Origin: Marinoscillum sp049115815
GTDB lineage: Bacteria; Bacteroidota; Bacteroidia; Cytophagales; Cyclobacteriaceae
NCBI GenBank assembly: GCA_049115815.1
Contig: JAGDZO010000033.1
Span: 1 to 64,000, forward strand
Direction: 5' to 3'
Length of the DNA: 64,000 nucleotides
Shown here piece by piece: positions 1 through 7,980 of the stretch (the stretch's first letter is position 1; every line of letters begins with the position of its first letter). Position numbers and translations under genes: made by a program. The notes under the pieces were generated by a model. It saw only the letters and a program-made list of their open reading frames with translations. It ran no database searches and had not been told where the DNA came from.

Positions 1-3000
1 GCGGGTGCTAATGTAGTAGATAGCTTGCCTCAAGGTACTTACTACGTAAGAATCACTGACAACCTATCTCCTAACCTTGGATGTGCTAGCTCACCTCTAC
101 AAGCTGTGACTATCACTCAATTCGTTCCAGAACTATCCATAGATATAGATAATGCAGCTAATTTCACATTAACTCCATCCACTAATTGTAGTCCAAATAA
201 CGGAGCTTTAGAGATCATCAATGTGACAGAGTCAAAACCTAATGGAACTACTCAGGACAATGCCTCAAGTAATTACACATTTACTTGGTATGAAGACAAA
301 GACCTTACAATACAAGTAGGGTCTGTTGGCTCTGATACAGAAAATTTGGTGACGTTTTTGAACACCTCAGATGCAACAGTTAACAACGGTGATACTGACG
401 CTAGAGAGGTAACAGGACTTATTCCTGCAACATATTACGTCACTATTCAAAAAGATGCAACTGGTTGTCCAAATGCTGGTAATGAGGCAATACATCAATT
501 CATCATTGATGATATATCCATCACTCCTAAAGCCGTACTATCTACACGCGTAGATGATCTGTATTGTGACAATGGCACTGATGACCTTAATGGAAATGGG
601 GCATTAACAGCTCTCCTTCAGCTTGATGGCACGAACGTAACATTGACTGACTATATAGTTGAATGGTATAGAGGAGAATCAGTAGCTACCAATACCGATG
701 ATAATTTCTTGTATGACAATGCAAGTACTGCGAGCGGAGCAAATGTTGGAACGGCTGCAATTGGCACCCACATTCTGAATATTACTGGATTGAGTACTGG
801 TAAGTACACCATTTACGCAAGAAAAACCGGGGGCACCGCCAATCTTGGTTGTGAGGAAACGGCGACATTTGAAGTGCTTAGAGACTCTACAGTAATCTTT
901 GTGAATCCGAGTACTGGTATCACCAGCACGAATAACTTCAACTGTGAATCACCAAATGGAACGATTCAAATTACGGAAGTTCAAGAAGACACTGCTAGCA
1001 TCTATACCATAGATAACTACAGCTTCTCCTGGACTAAGGATGGAGTTGCTTTCTCTGACCCTGCAAATGGTAGAATTTCTTCAAGCACGGGAACGAACGA
1101 CCGACTAGACAGTCTTTCTGCCGGCTTGTACACGGCAGTAGTTACCAATACTGTGACAGGTTGTGTAAGTAAGACCGATGTTGAGATAACAATCGAAGAT
1201 TTCCAAGATGACCCTACCGTTAATTTCGTTTCGAAAACAGTAACCACTTTCTGTGATGATTCTGGAAATCGTGGTGTTGGATCTTTAGAATTCGCTATCA
1301 CTGAAGCAGATGGTACGACAGGTGATATCGCAGAATATACTGTAATATGGTATCGTGACTCTGTAGTGAATGCCGCGAACCAAATGTTCAACGGAAACAG
1401 TGCTATAGACGGAAGTGCCTACGCAGTATCAGGAGACCAAAGATCACTTGATAGCTTAAGTGCTGGATACTACACCGTAACCATACAGAAAAATGATGAT
1501 GTAAGCCCATTTGCGGGATGTACAGCACAAAGGACTTTCGAGGTAATAGAAGACCTTGATTACCCTACCATCAACATTCCAGATGCTCAGGTGACTCATA
1601 ATACGCTTTGCGGTACCACTGGCAATGGAATCATTACCATAGATGATAATGATATCACCTTCCAGGGCGCTGCAGGAAGTGTTAGCGATTACAACTGGAC
1701 CATCTCTTCAGCTATTGGTCAAGCTGGTTTTCCACAGAATTTGAACGAACCAGCAACTATTGCTGACCTAACAGGATTGAGACCTGACACCATTACATTC
1801 GTAGCTGTAGGTGCAGCAACAGGATGTTCTTCAAGTACTGTTTCTGTCATCATTCTCGATGAAAGCATTGATCCAGTGATCGATTCATTGGTGATGACTC
1901 CAAATGCTAACTGTACCTCTGGAACCATCAATCAAGGAAGAGTGGAGATATTTACTTTGGATGGTAACACCCCTCCTAGTAATGACTATACATATGAATG
2001 GTTTGTAGGTAATGCCGCTACTGCTGGTCAAGAAGTTCAGACATTGCTAAGTGAGAGAGATGATACCACTTTCATTGAGAATTTACCTGAAGGAAACTAC
2101 ACGGTAAGAGTAACAAATAACTCAACTGGGGGATGTACATCCACACAAACCATCCAAGTGACAAATGATCCAATCATTCCAATTCTAAGTAGATATGAAG
2201 TAAACAAGGATCTTACTTGCGATATAGGCAATGGTTCATTTGTGGTAACACAAATCATCTATAATGGAACGACATATAGTATGGGTAACACTTCCGATTC
2301 TAGCTTTATTGTGGACAATTTCAGTTTGGTTCATTATGATACTGATGGCAGCACAGTATTGACTGATAAGGATACGAATACACCTATGAAGTTGGATAGC
2401 TTAACAGAGAAAACTTACTTCGCATCTATTAGGAGAAACGATTCTAATTGTGAATCGCAACTGGTTCAGTTTGATCTGGAAAACAATCCATTCTACCCTG
2501 CTCTTCAGGTCATTCAGGTAGAAGCTGATTCTACCTGTTCTCAAACCGGTACAACTCCTAATGGTACATTAAAAGTTATACCAGATGAATCTGACAGTTA
2601 CATACATATTGATACTGCATATACATTTAACTGGTTTGAAGTTGACCCAATGGATGACAATACAAGACTAAATGCGGGAGCGAGTATCGGAACCAATGAT
2701 ACTCTGACTAGCAGGTATGCTGGTAGGTATGAAGTTGAAGTATATAGCACTTCGTTTGGTTGTACTTCTAATGCGTTCTTTACACTGACCAATGAGCCTG
2801 AAGAACTTCGAATCATAGCCATTGATTCTGCAAGCCAAACTACGTGTTCTAATTCTGATGCATTCTTTGGAGTGACTCAAATCAATATTGGTGACTTGTC
2901 TGACTATACGTTCAATTTCTATAACGGAGATCCTACTTTAGGTAACCCTACTGATTCATTGATCTATACAGGGTCAAGTTCTCAATTGAGCTTTGACTCT

Positions 3001-4450
3001 GTTGGATATGATGTGCTTCCTGATGAGTATTACGTGATCGCTACAAGCAATGTCACAGGATGTAGCACTGGCATTTATCAGATAGAATTGTATGACAATA
3101 CTGAACTTCCGCTCATTCAATTGGAAGCATTTAGTTTACAGAGGAATTGTGATCCATCAAATCCAAGTGGTAGTTTGACCGTTTCAGCAGATGGTTCTCA
3201 GGATAACTCGCTTTATACTTTTGAGTGGGCAGATAGCACAGGTACTATTGTAGAATCAAATAATGCCACTGCAGACAGCCTTGCGGCAGGAGATTATACT
3301 GTGACTATCACAGAAGTAGCTTCCAACTGTCCTATCAGTGCTACATTTACGATGATTGATGATTATCCGGATCCTTTACAGATATCTGTAAGCTCTGAAG
3401 GTAATTCTAATTGTGTCAATCCGAATGGTGTATTGGCCGCCACGGTAGTCAACATTCCAGATGGAAAGTCAATTGGCAACTACAACTTCTACTGGTTCTC
3501 AGGAGATCAAAGAGCTAATGCTCCTGATATATCTCAAGCAGAATGGACAGGAACAGTAGTTGATAGTCTAAACTCTGGCACTTATACCCTCTATGTCATT
3601 GATGGTACAGATTCGTTCTGTAGATCAGACACTTTGATTGCTACAGTAAGAGATCTTGTTACTCCGATCGACTTCAGAGTAGACATTATCAATGATGTAA
3701 CAATATGCTACCCTACCCAACCTAATGGTCGAGCTCATATAGGATTTATAGAAGATGAAATCTTCAGATATAACTTCAACTGGTATGAAGGTTCGGTGAC
3801 TGACACAACTGGATTTACTCCTATCAAAGCGGGACAAGAATCGAATATTGATTCTCTAGCTGTTGGAGTATATACGGTAACCGCTATTGACCTGATAACA
3901 GGATGTATCGAATATCAGGAATTTGTAATGATGGACGCCACAGTGACGGTACCTGCTCCTAGCCTTAGCAAAGTTGCTGATCGTGATCACTGTATAAATC
4001 CTAACGGTCGCGCTATCGCGAGAGCAAATGGTACAACAGAAGGATTTACCTTCAACTGGTACATACAAGATGATTTATTGAATCCAGTCTTTACAGGCTC
4101 CGATGTGGCCACTTTAGATTCTATTACATATCTAGTAGAAACCGTCAAAACATCTACTGGTTGTGTATCAGCCAAAGTGGCTATAACTATTGGTGAGGCG
4201 TTTGAAGATCCAGTGTATGAAATAGCTACTACAGGGTCCATTTGTTTGAGAACAGCGGGCAATGCTATCAACAGCTTCACTGGTAAAGCTTCTATAGCAT
4301 TCGAAGAGTTTAACTTGGTAGATAGCATCATCTGGTATAACCCACAAGGTATTCCAGTGTCTAACGACCCTAAGTTAATCGACGCTGAGCCCGGAATGTG
4401 GTCAGTTTGGTTCAGAGCAGATAATGGTTGTGACTACACCAGAGAATTTG
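1..4450 (+). repeat. ~15 tandem degenerate ~105-residue Cys-containing protein repeats
   Basis: Within the truncated adhesin-like gene the motif [TFSN]GC followed by a beta strand recurs about every 100-110 codons: near 78-93, 466, 844, 1160, 1519, 1822, 2131, 2450, 2758, 3058, 3328, 3619, 3901, 4159 and 4429. The DNA copies have diverged, so this is a protein-level repeat rather than a recent duplication. Unit borders are approximate, read by eye. Confidence 0.7.
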
Positions 4451-4746
4451 AAATCACTACTGAGCTAAAAATCTATAATGGAATCTCGGCGAACGGTGAT
4501 GATATCAATGATTTCATGATGATGGATTGTATCGAATACTTCCCGAACAACAGGGTGAGTATATACAACAGAGATGGATCTCTGGTATATGAAGTAAATG
4601 GTTACGACAATGATCTCAATCGATTCGAAGGCTTTAGTAACCAAGGTAGAAAAGAGAAACAACTCCCTGTAGGAACCTACTTCTACTTTATTGACAAAGG
4701 CGATGGTTCAGATGTGATCCAAGGATATCTTGAATTAGTTCGTTAA
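1..4746 (+). CDS. Giant Cys-repeat surface protein with CHU_C (type-B T9SS) C-terminus, 5' truncated
   Basis: The reading frame is open from base 1, so this is the last ~1,581 residues of a larger protein whose start lies outside the window. The visible part is a chain of about 15 beta-rich units of ~105 residues. Each typically has a Trp-Tyr strand (F.WY), a 'DSL..G.Y.V.I' strand and an end of type TGC. The last ~90 residues form a gliding motility-associated C-terminal domain (ISANGDDIND, then YFPNN.VSIYNRDG, then PVGTYFYFIDKGDG). By family knowledge this domain directs export through the type IX secretion system (type B signal) to the cell surface. The protein resembles SprB-type adhesins, but the repeat family was not confirmed. 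A PorP/SprF gene begins 10 bases downstream, the usual partner arrangement. Adhesion or gliding function is inferred; domain and export calls are firm. Confidence 0.88.
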   Translation, partial: AGANVVDSLPQGTYYVRITDNLSPNLGCASSPLQAVTITQFVPELSIDIDNAANFTLTPSTNCSPNNGALEIINVTESKPNGTTQDNASSNYTFTWYEDKDLTIQVGSVGSDTENLVTFLNTSDATVNNGDTDAREVTGLIPATYYVTIQKDATGCPNAGNEAIHQFIIDDISITPKAVLSTRVDDLYCDNGTDDLNGNGALTALLQLDGTNVTLTDYIVEWYRGESVATNTDDNFLYDNASTASGANVGTAAIGTHILNITGLSTGKYTIYARKTGGTANLGCEETATFEVLRDSTVIFVNPSTGITSTNNFNCESPNGTIQITEVQEDTASIYTIDNYSFSWTKDGVAFSDPANGRISSSTGTNDRLDSLSAGLYTAVVTNTVTGCVSKTDVEITIEDFQDDPTVNFVSKTVTTFCDDSGNRGVGSLEFAITEADGTTGDIAEYTVIWYRDSVVNAANQMFNGNSAIDGSAYAVSGDQRSLDSLSAGYYTVTIQKNDDVSPFAGCTAQRTFEVIEDLDYPTINIPDAQVTHNTLCGTTGNGIITIDDNDITFQGAAGSVSDYNWTISSAIGQAGFPQNLNEPATIADLTGLRPDTITFVAVGAATGCSSSTVSVIILDESIDPVIDSLVMTPNANCTSGTINQGRVEIFTLDGNTPPSNDYTYEWFVGNAATAGQEVQTLLSERDDTTFIENLPEGNYTVRVTNNSTGGCTSTQTIQVTNDPIIPILSRYEVNKDLTCDIGNGSFVVTQIIYNGTTYSMGNTSDSSFIVDNFSLVHYDTDGSTVLTDKDTNTPMKLDSLTEKTYFASIRRNDSNCESQLVQFDLENNPFYPALQVIQVEADSTCSQTGTTPNGTLKVIPDESDSYIHIDTAYTFNWFEVDPMDDNTRLNAGASIGTNDTLTSRYAGRYEVEVYSTSFGCTSNAFFTLTNEPEELRIIAIDSASQTTCSNSDAFFGVTQINIGDLSDYTFNFYNGDPTLGNPTDSLIYTGSSSQLSFDSVGYDVLPDEYYVIATSNVTGCSTGIYQIELYDNTELPLIQLEAFSLQRNCDPSNPSGSLTVSADGSQDNSLYTFEWADSTGTIVESNNATADSLAAGDYTVTITEVASNCPISATFTMIDDYPDPLQISVSSEGNSNCVNPNGVLAATVVNIPDGKSIGNYNFYWFSGDQRANAPDISQAEWTGTVVDSLNSGTYTLYVIDGTDSFCRSDTLIATVRDLVTPIDFRVDIINDVTICYPTQPNGRAHIGFIEDEIFRYNFNWYEGSVTDTTGFTPIKAGQESNIDSLAVGVYTVTAIDLITGCIEYQEFVMMDATVTVPAPSLSKVADRDHCINPNGRAIARANGTTEGFTFNWYIQDDLLNPVFTGSDVATLDSITYLVETVKTSTGCVSAKVAITIGEAFEDPVYEIATTGSICLRTAGNAINSFTGKASIAFEEFNLVDSIIWYNPQGIPVSNDPKLIDAEPGMWSVWFRADNGCDYTREFEITTELKIYNGISANGDDINDFMMMDCIEYFPNNRVSIYNRDGSLVYEVNGYDNDLNRFEGFSNQGRKEKQLPVGTYFYFIDKGDGSDVIQGYLELVR

Positions 4747-4756
4747 CTTTATCATA

Positions 4757-5692
4757 ATGAGCATGAAGAAATATATAATTGCTTTGGTTTTGTTAGTATG
4801 TGGATTCGTAGGATCTGCACAGCTAAGAGCACTAACATCTACATACCCATTCAATGGACTGTTAATCAACCCTGCCTATGCAGGTAGTTTGAATGTGCTT
4901 TCAGTAGTGGCAGTTCACCGCGAACAATGGATCAACGTAGAAGGTGCTCCTTCTTATCAGGCTCTCACAGCTCATTCGTCTTTCATGTCCAATAGGATTG
5001 GAACTGGCTTTCAATTAACCAAAGACCAAGTTGGCGTTCATAAGAATATCTCGTTTTATGGAAGCTATGCCTATAAGATCAAAATGAGCTTCGGGATACT
5101 AGCAATGGGTTTGCAAGGCGGTTTTGATAGTAGACAATCCAATTTTAGCGATATCTCCTTATTTACTTCTGATGACCCTGCCCTTCCTCAAAGCATGGTC
5201 AGCAGGTTTACTCCGAACTTCGGTACCGGGCTTTATTTCGCCAATCCATGGATGTATGTAGGAGTCTCTGTTCCATACATTCTGGAGAACAAAACATTCA
5301 TCTATGATGAAACAGGTAACGATGTATCGAATGCTCGCGAGAGCAGATATTATTATGGAACGGCTGGTGTTATCATTCCATTGAGCAAATCGCTTAAATT
5401 GGCTCCTTCTGTACTATTGAGAGGGCAAGAGCAAAACAGATTTGCGTATGACATAACCGGAATGGTCATATTTGATGGGATAGCTTATGCAGGAATAAGC
5501 TATCGTAATTCGGGAGACATCACGTTTATCGGTCAGGTAATTCTCAATGAAAATTTCCGTGTAGGATATGCTTATGATGCTACCACTAGTGAAATAGCCA
5601 CAGAGACTAGCGGTTCTCACGAAATTCTAGTCAACTATAGAATCAAGCTGAGAAACTATAAGAAAGACCCGGGCTGTCCGGTTTATTTCTAA
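4757..5692 (+). CDS. PorP/SprF family T9SS membrane protein
   Basis: This 311-residue protein has a signal peptide (MSMKKYIIALVLLVCGFVGSAQ) and the family hallmark after it: FNGLLINPAYAGS, then REQWINVEGAP and H.SF. The rest alternates short amphipathic strands typical of an outer-membrane barrel (YGSYAYKIKM, LAMGLQGGFD, FGTGLYF, VGYAYD). PorP/SprF proteins work with the type IX secretion machinery, and many sit directly after the gene of a CHU_C-domain adhesin whose export or attachment they support. That layout is seen here, with a gap of 10 bases. The start at 4757 gives a normal signal peptide; M3 is an equally possible start. It ends 13 bases from the convergent holin-like gene. A second paralogue lies at 62592-63509. 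Confidence 0.9.
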   Translation: MSMKKYIIALVLLVCGFVGSAQLRALTSTYPFNGLLINPAYAGSLNVLSVVAVHREQWINVEGAPSYQALTAHSSFMSNRIGTGFQLTKDQVGVHKNISFYGSYAYKIKMSFGILAMGLQGGFDSRQSNFSDISLFTSDDPALPQSMVSRFTPNFGTGLYFANPWMYVGVSVPYILENKTFIYDETGNDVSNARESRYYYGTAGVIIPLSKSLKLAPSVLLRGQEQNRFAYDITGMVIFDGIAYAGISYRNSGDITFIGQVILNENFRVGYAYDATTSEIATETSGSHEILVNYRIKLRNYKKDPGCPVYF

Positions 5693-5705
5693 TTCACCTA
5701 GAAAG

Positions 5706-6053
5706 TTACTTATCCTTAGCACCGCTGACGTCAGTCAGCAGAGCATTGGTGATCGTCAGTAATAAGCTGAAAATCAATGCCCACCAGAATCCATCTACTT
5801 CAAATCCAGGAACAATTGAGTCCGCTAGTAGGATGATCAGTGAATTGATGACCAGCAAGAAAAGACCAAGTGTAAAAATGGTCAATGGAATGGTCAATAT
5901 GACCAAAATCGGTTTAATGGTCATATTTAGCAATGATAGTACTACCGCCACTATAATGGCAGCTAAAAAACCATCTACAGCTACGCCCGGCAAAAGATAG
6001 GAGACTATTATAACTGCCAAACCGGATAATAAAATTCTAACAAGAAAGTTCAT
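5706..6053 (-). CDS. Phage holin family (PF04020-type) four-helix membrane protein
   Basis: This 115-residue protein is almost entirely hydrophobic, with four predicted membrane helices: roughly residues 4-22, 28-50, 53-78 and 88-108. The pattern 'N..I.PIL..LTIP.T..TLGLF.L.IN' is the signature of the small four-TM family annotated as 'phage holin family protein' or Mycobact_4TM. Despite the name these are chromosomal inner-membrane proteins of unknown role, and nothing nearby is phage. ATG at 6053 is the only sensible start. It could be transcribed with the DinB-fold and carbonic anhydrase genes upstream on the same strand: the gap to the DinB gene is 11 bases. Confidence 0.8.
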   Translation of the reverse strand: MNFLVRILLSGLAVIIVSYLLPGVAVDGFLAAIIVAVVLSLLNMTIKPILVILTIPLTIFTLGLFLLVINSLIILLADSIVPGFEVDGFWWALIFSLLLTITNALLTDVSGAKDK

Positions 6054-6064
6054 ATGTTTACTTT

Positions 6065-6592
6065 TTAATGGTTGGGTAAATAGCGTTGTTTTAAGATATC
6101 TAAATGATGCTCAGCATGTCCGCCTAATATATAGATCAAGGCTCTAACACTGAATATCACCCCACTCGCAGTGCCTGTGTAGATACATTGCTCTTCTATC
6201 AATCGGTTGATCATCTCTATATTGGACTTACGTAAACCTCTCCATTCTGTTATTAAAGATTCCTTCGATACATCGTTATGGTTGCCATGCAACACGTATA
6301 GGTCTTGATCAAAACCAGGCAATACTGTTTGATCCTTCCTTGAAAACCTCAACACTCTATAAGACATTACACGCTCCACATCTATAATATGACCTATTAG
6401 TTCTGCTATGGACCATTTATTATCCTCATAGGCATACAAGAGTCTTGAATCATCAAGCCCTTCAAGAATCTCAGTTAAAGAGTCTAATTGACTAATCAAA
6501 AATGGGACAATAGAAGCTTCTCCAATTTTGTGGACATACCCAGCATAAAAGGAATCATATTCTTGAGGTTGCGGCTTATTTATTTTCTTCAT
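6065..6592 (-). CDS. DinB family protein (four-helix bundle, metal-site type)
   Basis: A start at the ATG at 6592 gives 175 residues. An upstream in-frame start would extend deep into the carbonic anhydrase gene and add an uncharacteristic N-terminus, so the shorter form is chosen. The protein shows the DinB/YfiT helix bundle: 'WSIAELIGHIIDVERVMSYR' carries the first His, and 'YILGGHAEHHLDILKQRY' at the C-terminus carries the paired His residues, together a likely divalent-metal site. Members include damage-induced proteins and thiol transferases; the substrate is unknown here. Its 5' end overlaps the stop of the carbonic anhydrase gene by 17 bases, which implies translational coupling. A distinct YfiT-like relative is at 21031-21573. 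Confidence 0.82.
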   Translation of the reverse strand: MKKINKPQPQEYDSFYAGYVHKIGEASIVPFLISQLDSLTEILEGLDDSRLLYAYEDNKWSIAELIGHIIDVERVMSYRVLRFSRKDQTVLPGFDQDLYVLHGNHNDVSKESLITEWRGLRKSNIEMINRLIEEQCIYTGTASGVIFSVRALIYILGGHAEHHLDILKQRYLPNH

Positions 6593-7100
6593 CTTTGAAC
6601 CATTGAGCGTATTTGATATAATTATTGGAAATACGTGTAAGCATTTCTTTATTCTTAGCATCCAGATCTTTTACTTTCTTAGCAGGAATTCCCGCATAGA
6701 TCGAATTTTCTTCCACGATTGTCCCTTCTAAAACTACGGCACCAGCAGCAATGATGGCTCCTTGTTTCACAATTGACCCATCCATGATCATCGCTCCCAT
6801 TCCTACCAATACATTGTTTTCCAATGTGCATCCATGAATGATCGCATTGTGCCCAATAGACACATTATCTCCAATGTTAGTAGGGGCTTTTTCGAACGTA
6901 CCATGTATAGTTACGTTATCCTGAATGTTGGTTCTGTTCCCCACTTTAATATAATTCACGTCACCACGCACTACGGCTCCAAACCAGACAGTACATTGGT
7001 CTCCTAGGGTAACTTCTCCCACGAGCGTTGAATTCTCGGCTAGCCAACATTCCGCTCCAATTTTAGGGGAATGCCCCCTTACCGATTTTATAAGTGCCAT
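6576..7100 (-). CDS. Gamma-class carbonic anhydrase family protein (YrdA/PaaY-like)
   Basis: These 174 residues form a left-handed beta-helix of hexapeptide repeats: GDVNYIKVGNRTNIQDN, then TNIGDNVSIGHNAIIHGC, then NNVLVGMGAMIMDGS. His residues in 'VTIHGTF', 'SIGHNAIIHGC' occupy the positions that bind the catalytic metal in gamma-carbonic anhydrases, and 'VVRGD' and 'NIQDN' are typical of the family. A C-terminal helix (KNKEMLTRISNNYIKYAQWF) follows. Such proteins are cytoplasmic trimers; actual CO2 hydration activity is variable in the family. The gene is the first of a minus-strand group (carbonic anhydrase - DinB - holin-like) and is divergent from the YceI gene, with only 47 bases between. 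Confidence 0.9.
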   Translation of the reverse strand: MALIKSVRGHSPKIGAECWLAENSTLVGEVTLGDQCTVWFGAVVRGDVNYIKVGNRTNIQDNVTIHGTFEKAPTNIGDNVSIGHNAIIHGCTLENNVLVGMGAMIMDGSIVKQGAIIAAGAVVLEGTIVEENSIYAGIPAKKVKDLDAKNKEMLTRISNNYIKYAQWFKDEENK

Positions 7101-7147
7101 ATCTTTGTGTCAAATCAATTCTTCATTTAAAGTAACATAATTCTTTT

Positions 7148-7906
7148 ATGTCTCAATTATTAAATCATTTAAATACGCTGACTATCCTGTCGCTTGTCTC
7201 TATTCTGGTATCATGTAGTTCTGAAAGCAAGACCAGCACTTTAGATACTGAAAACGCTAAGGCTCTGGCGGAAGTGGAAGCGAATGCCCAGGTTGTCAAA
7301 TTAGATTCAATCAACTCAATTGCTACTTGGATTGGAAGCAAACCAACTGGGCAGCACAATGGATATATCCCAGTGAGTAAGGGTCAGTTGATGGTAAATG
7401 ACACAGAGATACTTTCGGGGAAAATCACCTTTGACGTAATGAGGCTAAAAGTGATGGATATGCAAGAGGATACATCAAAACAGCAAAAGCTGTATCGACA
7501 TCTCATGAATGAAGATTTCTTCGCTGCTGATAGTTTTCCAAACGCCCAGTTCGATATTGTTAAGATCTATCCTTTTGACTCTACGGTATTGTCACAAGGC
7601 AATTCTTTGGCTATTGAAGCTTTTAAAATCGATACTACAGCAGAGTGGCGCACCGAAGAACCTACGCACATCGTGACCGGTAATTTAGAATTAAGAGGTA
7701 TCAACAAGCACATAGCCTTTCCTGTATCCATATCCGATAGAAATGGCATCATCAGGACGGAGGCCAAATTGAGTATAGACAGGACTGACTGGAAATTATC
7801 ATATAGAGATGAATCCAGCGTGATTGACCGTGCTAAAGACAAGTTTATACACAATACCGTTCATATTGGCTTAAGCATTCGCACCCTGCCTAAACAGGAT
7901 CAATAA
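7148..7906 (+). CDS. YceI family lipoprotein
   Basis: This 252-residue protein has a lipoprotein signal (hydrophobic stretch then LVSC, acylated Cys about residue 23). After a short linker the YceI lipocalin-like fold begins: 'LDSINSIATWIGSKPTGQHNGYIPVSKGQL' to 'GKITFDVMRLKV', then 'LMNEDFFAADSFPNAQFDI' and a final 'GNLELRGINKHIAFPVSIS' with 'IDRTDWKLSY'. YceI proteins bind isoprenoid-like lipids in the periplasm; the ligand here is unknown. The lipid anchor suggests attachment to the inner leaflet of the outer membrane. The gene stands alone between the divergent carbonic anhydrase gene and the promoter of miaB. Confidence 0.9.
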   Translation: MSQLLNHLNTLTILSLVSILVSCSSESKTSTLDTENAKALAEVEANAQVVKLDSINSIATWIGSKPTGQHNGYIPVSKGQLMVNDTEILSGKITFDVMRLKVMDMQEDTSKQQKLYRHLMNEDFFAADSFPNAQFDIVKIYPFDSTVLSQGNSLAIEAFKIDTTAEWRTEEPTHIVTGNLELRGINKHIAFPVSISDRNGIIRTEAKLSIDRTDWKLSYRDESSVIDRAKDKFIHNTVHIGLSIRTLPKQDQ

Positions 7907-7914
7907 GATCTTAC

Positions 7915-7953
7915 TGACATTTTGTCACTAACGGGAATTACTGATTAACTTTG
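7915..7953 (+). promoter_or_regulatory. Candidate miaB-operon promoter with TGACA-TTT-TGTCA palindrome
   Basis: A perfect palindrome TGACATTTTGTCA lies at 7915-7927. TTTG at 7921-7924, inside it, can act as a Bacteroidota -33 element. TAACTTTG at 7946-7953 matches the -7 consensus TAnnTTTG, with a 21-base spacer. Transcription would start near 7960, 20 bases before miaB. The palindrome would overlap the -33 element, a position suited to repression. It resembles the half-sites clustered in front of groES. Confidence 0.5.
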
Positions 7954-7980
7954 CGCTTCCAATTACAATAACCCTAGATT

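Noticed and set aside
5746..6000. 84-codon plus-strand frame inside the holin-like gene
   Set aside because: Antisense to a clear four-helix membrane protein; no start context or family pattern.
5706..6053. Prophage remnant suggested by 'holin' family
   Set aside because: No lysin, tail, capsid or integrase genes nearby; the family name is historical and its members are chromosomal.
6593..6661. Longer DinB-fold protein starting at 6661
   Set aside because: The extra 23 residues overlap the carbonic anhydrase gene and match no DinB family N-terminus.
7932..7955. Second sigma-54 promoter in front of miaB
   Set aside because: GG and GC are not 10 bases apart in this leader; TAACTTTG fits the standard Bacteroidota -7 box better.
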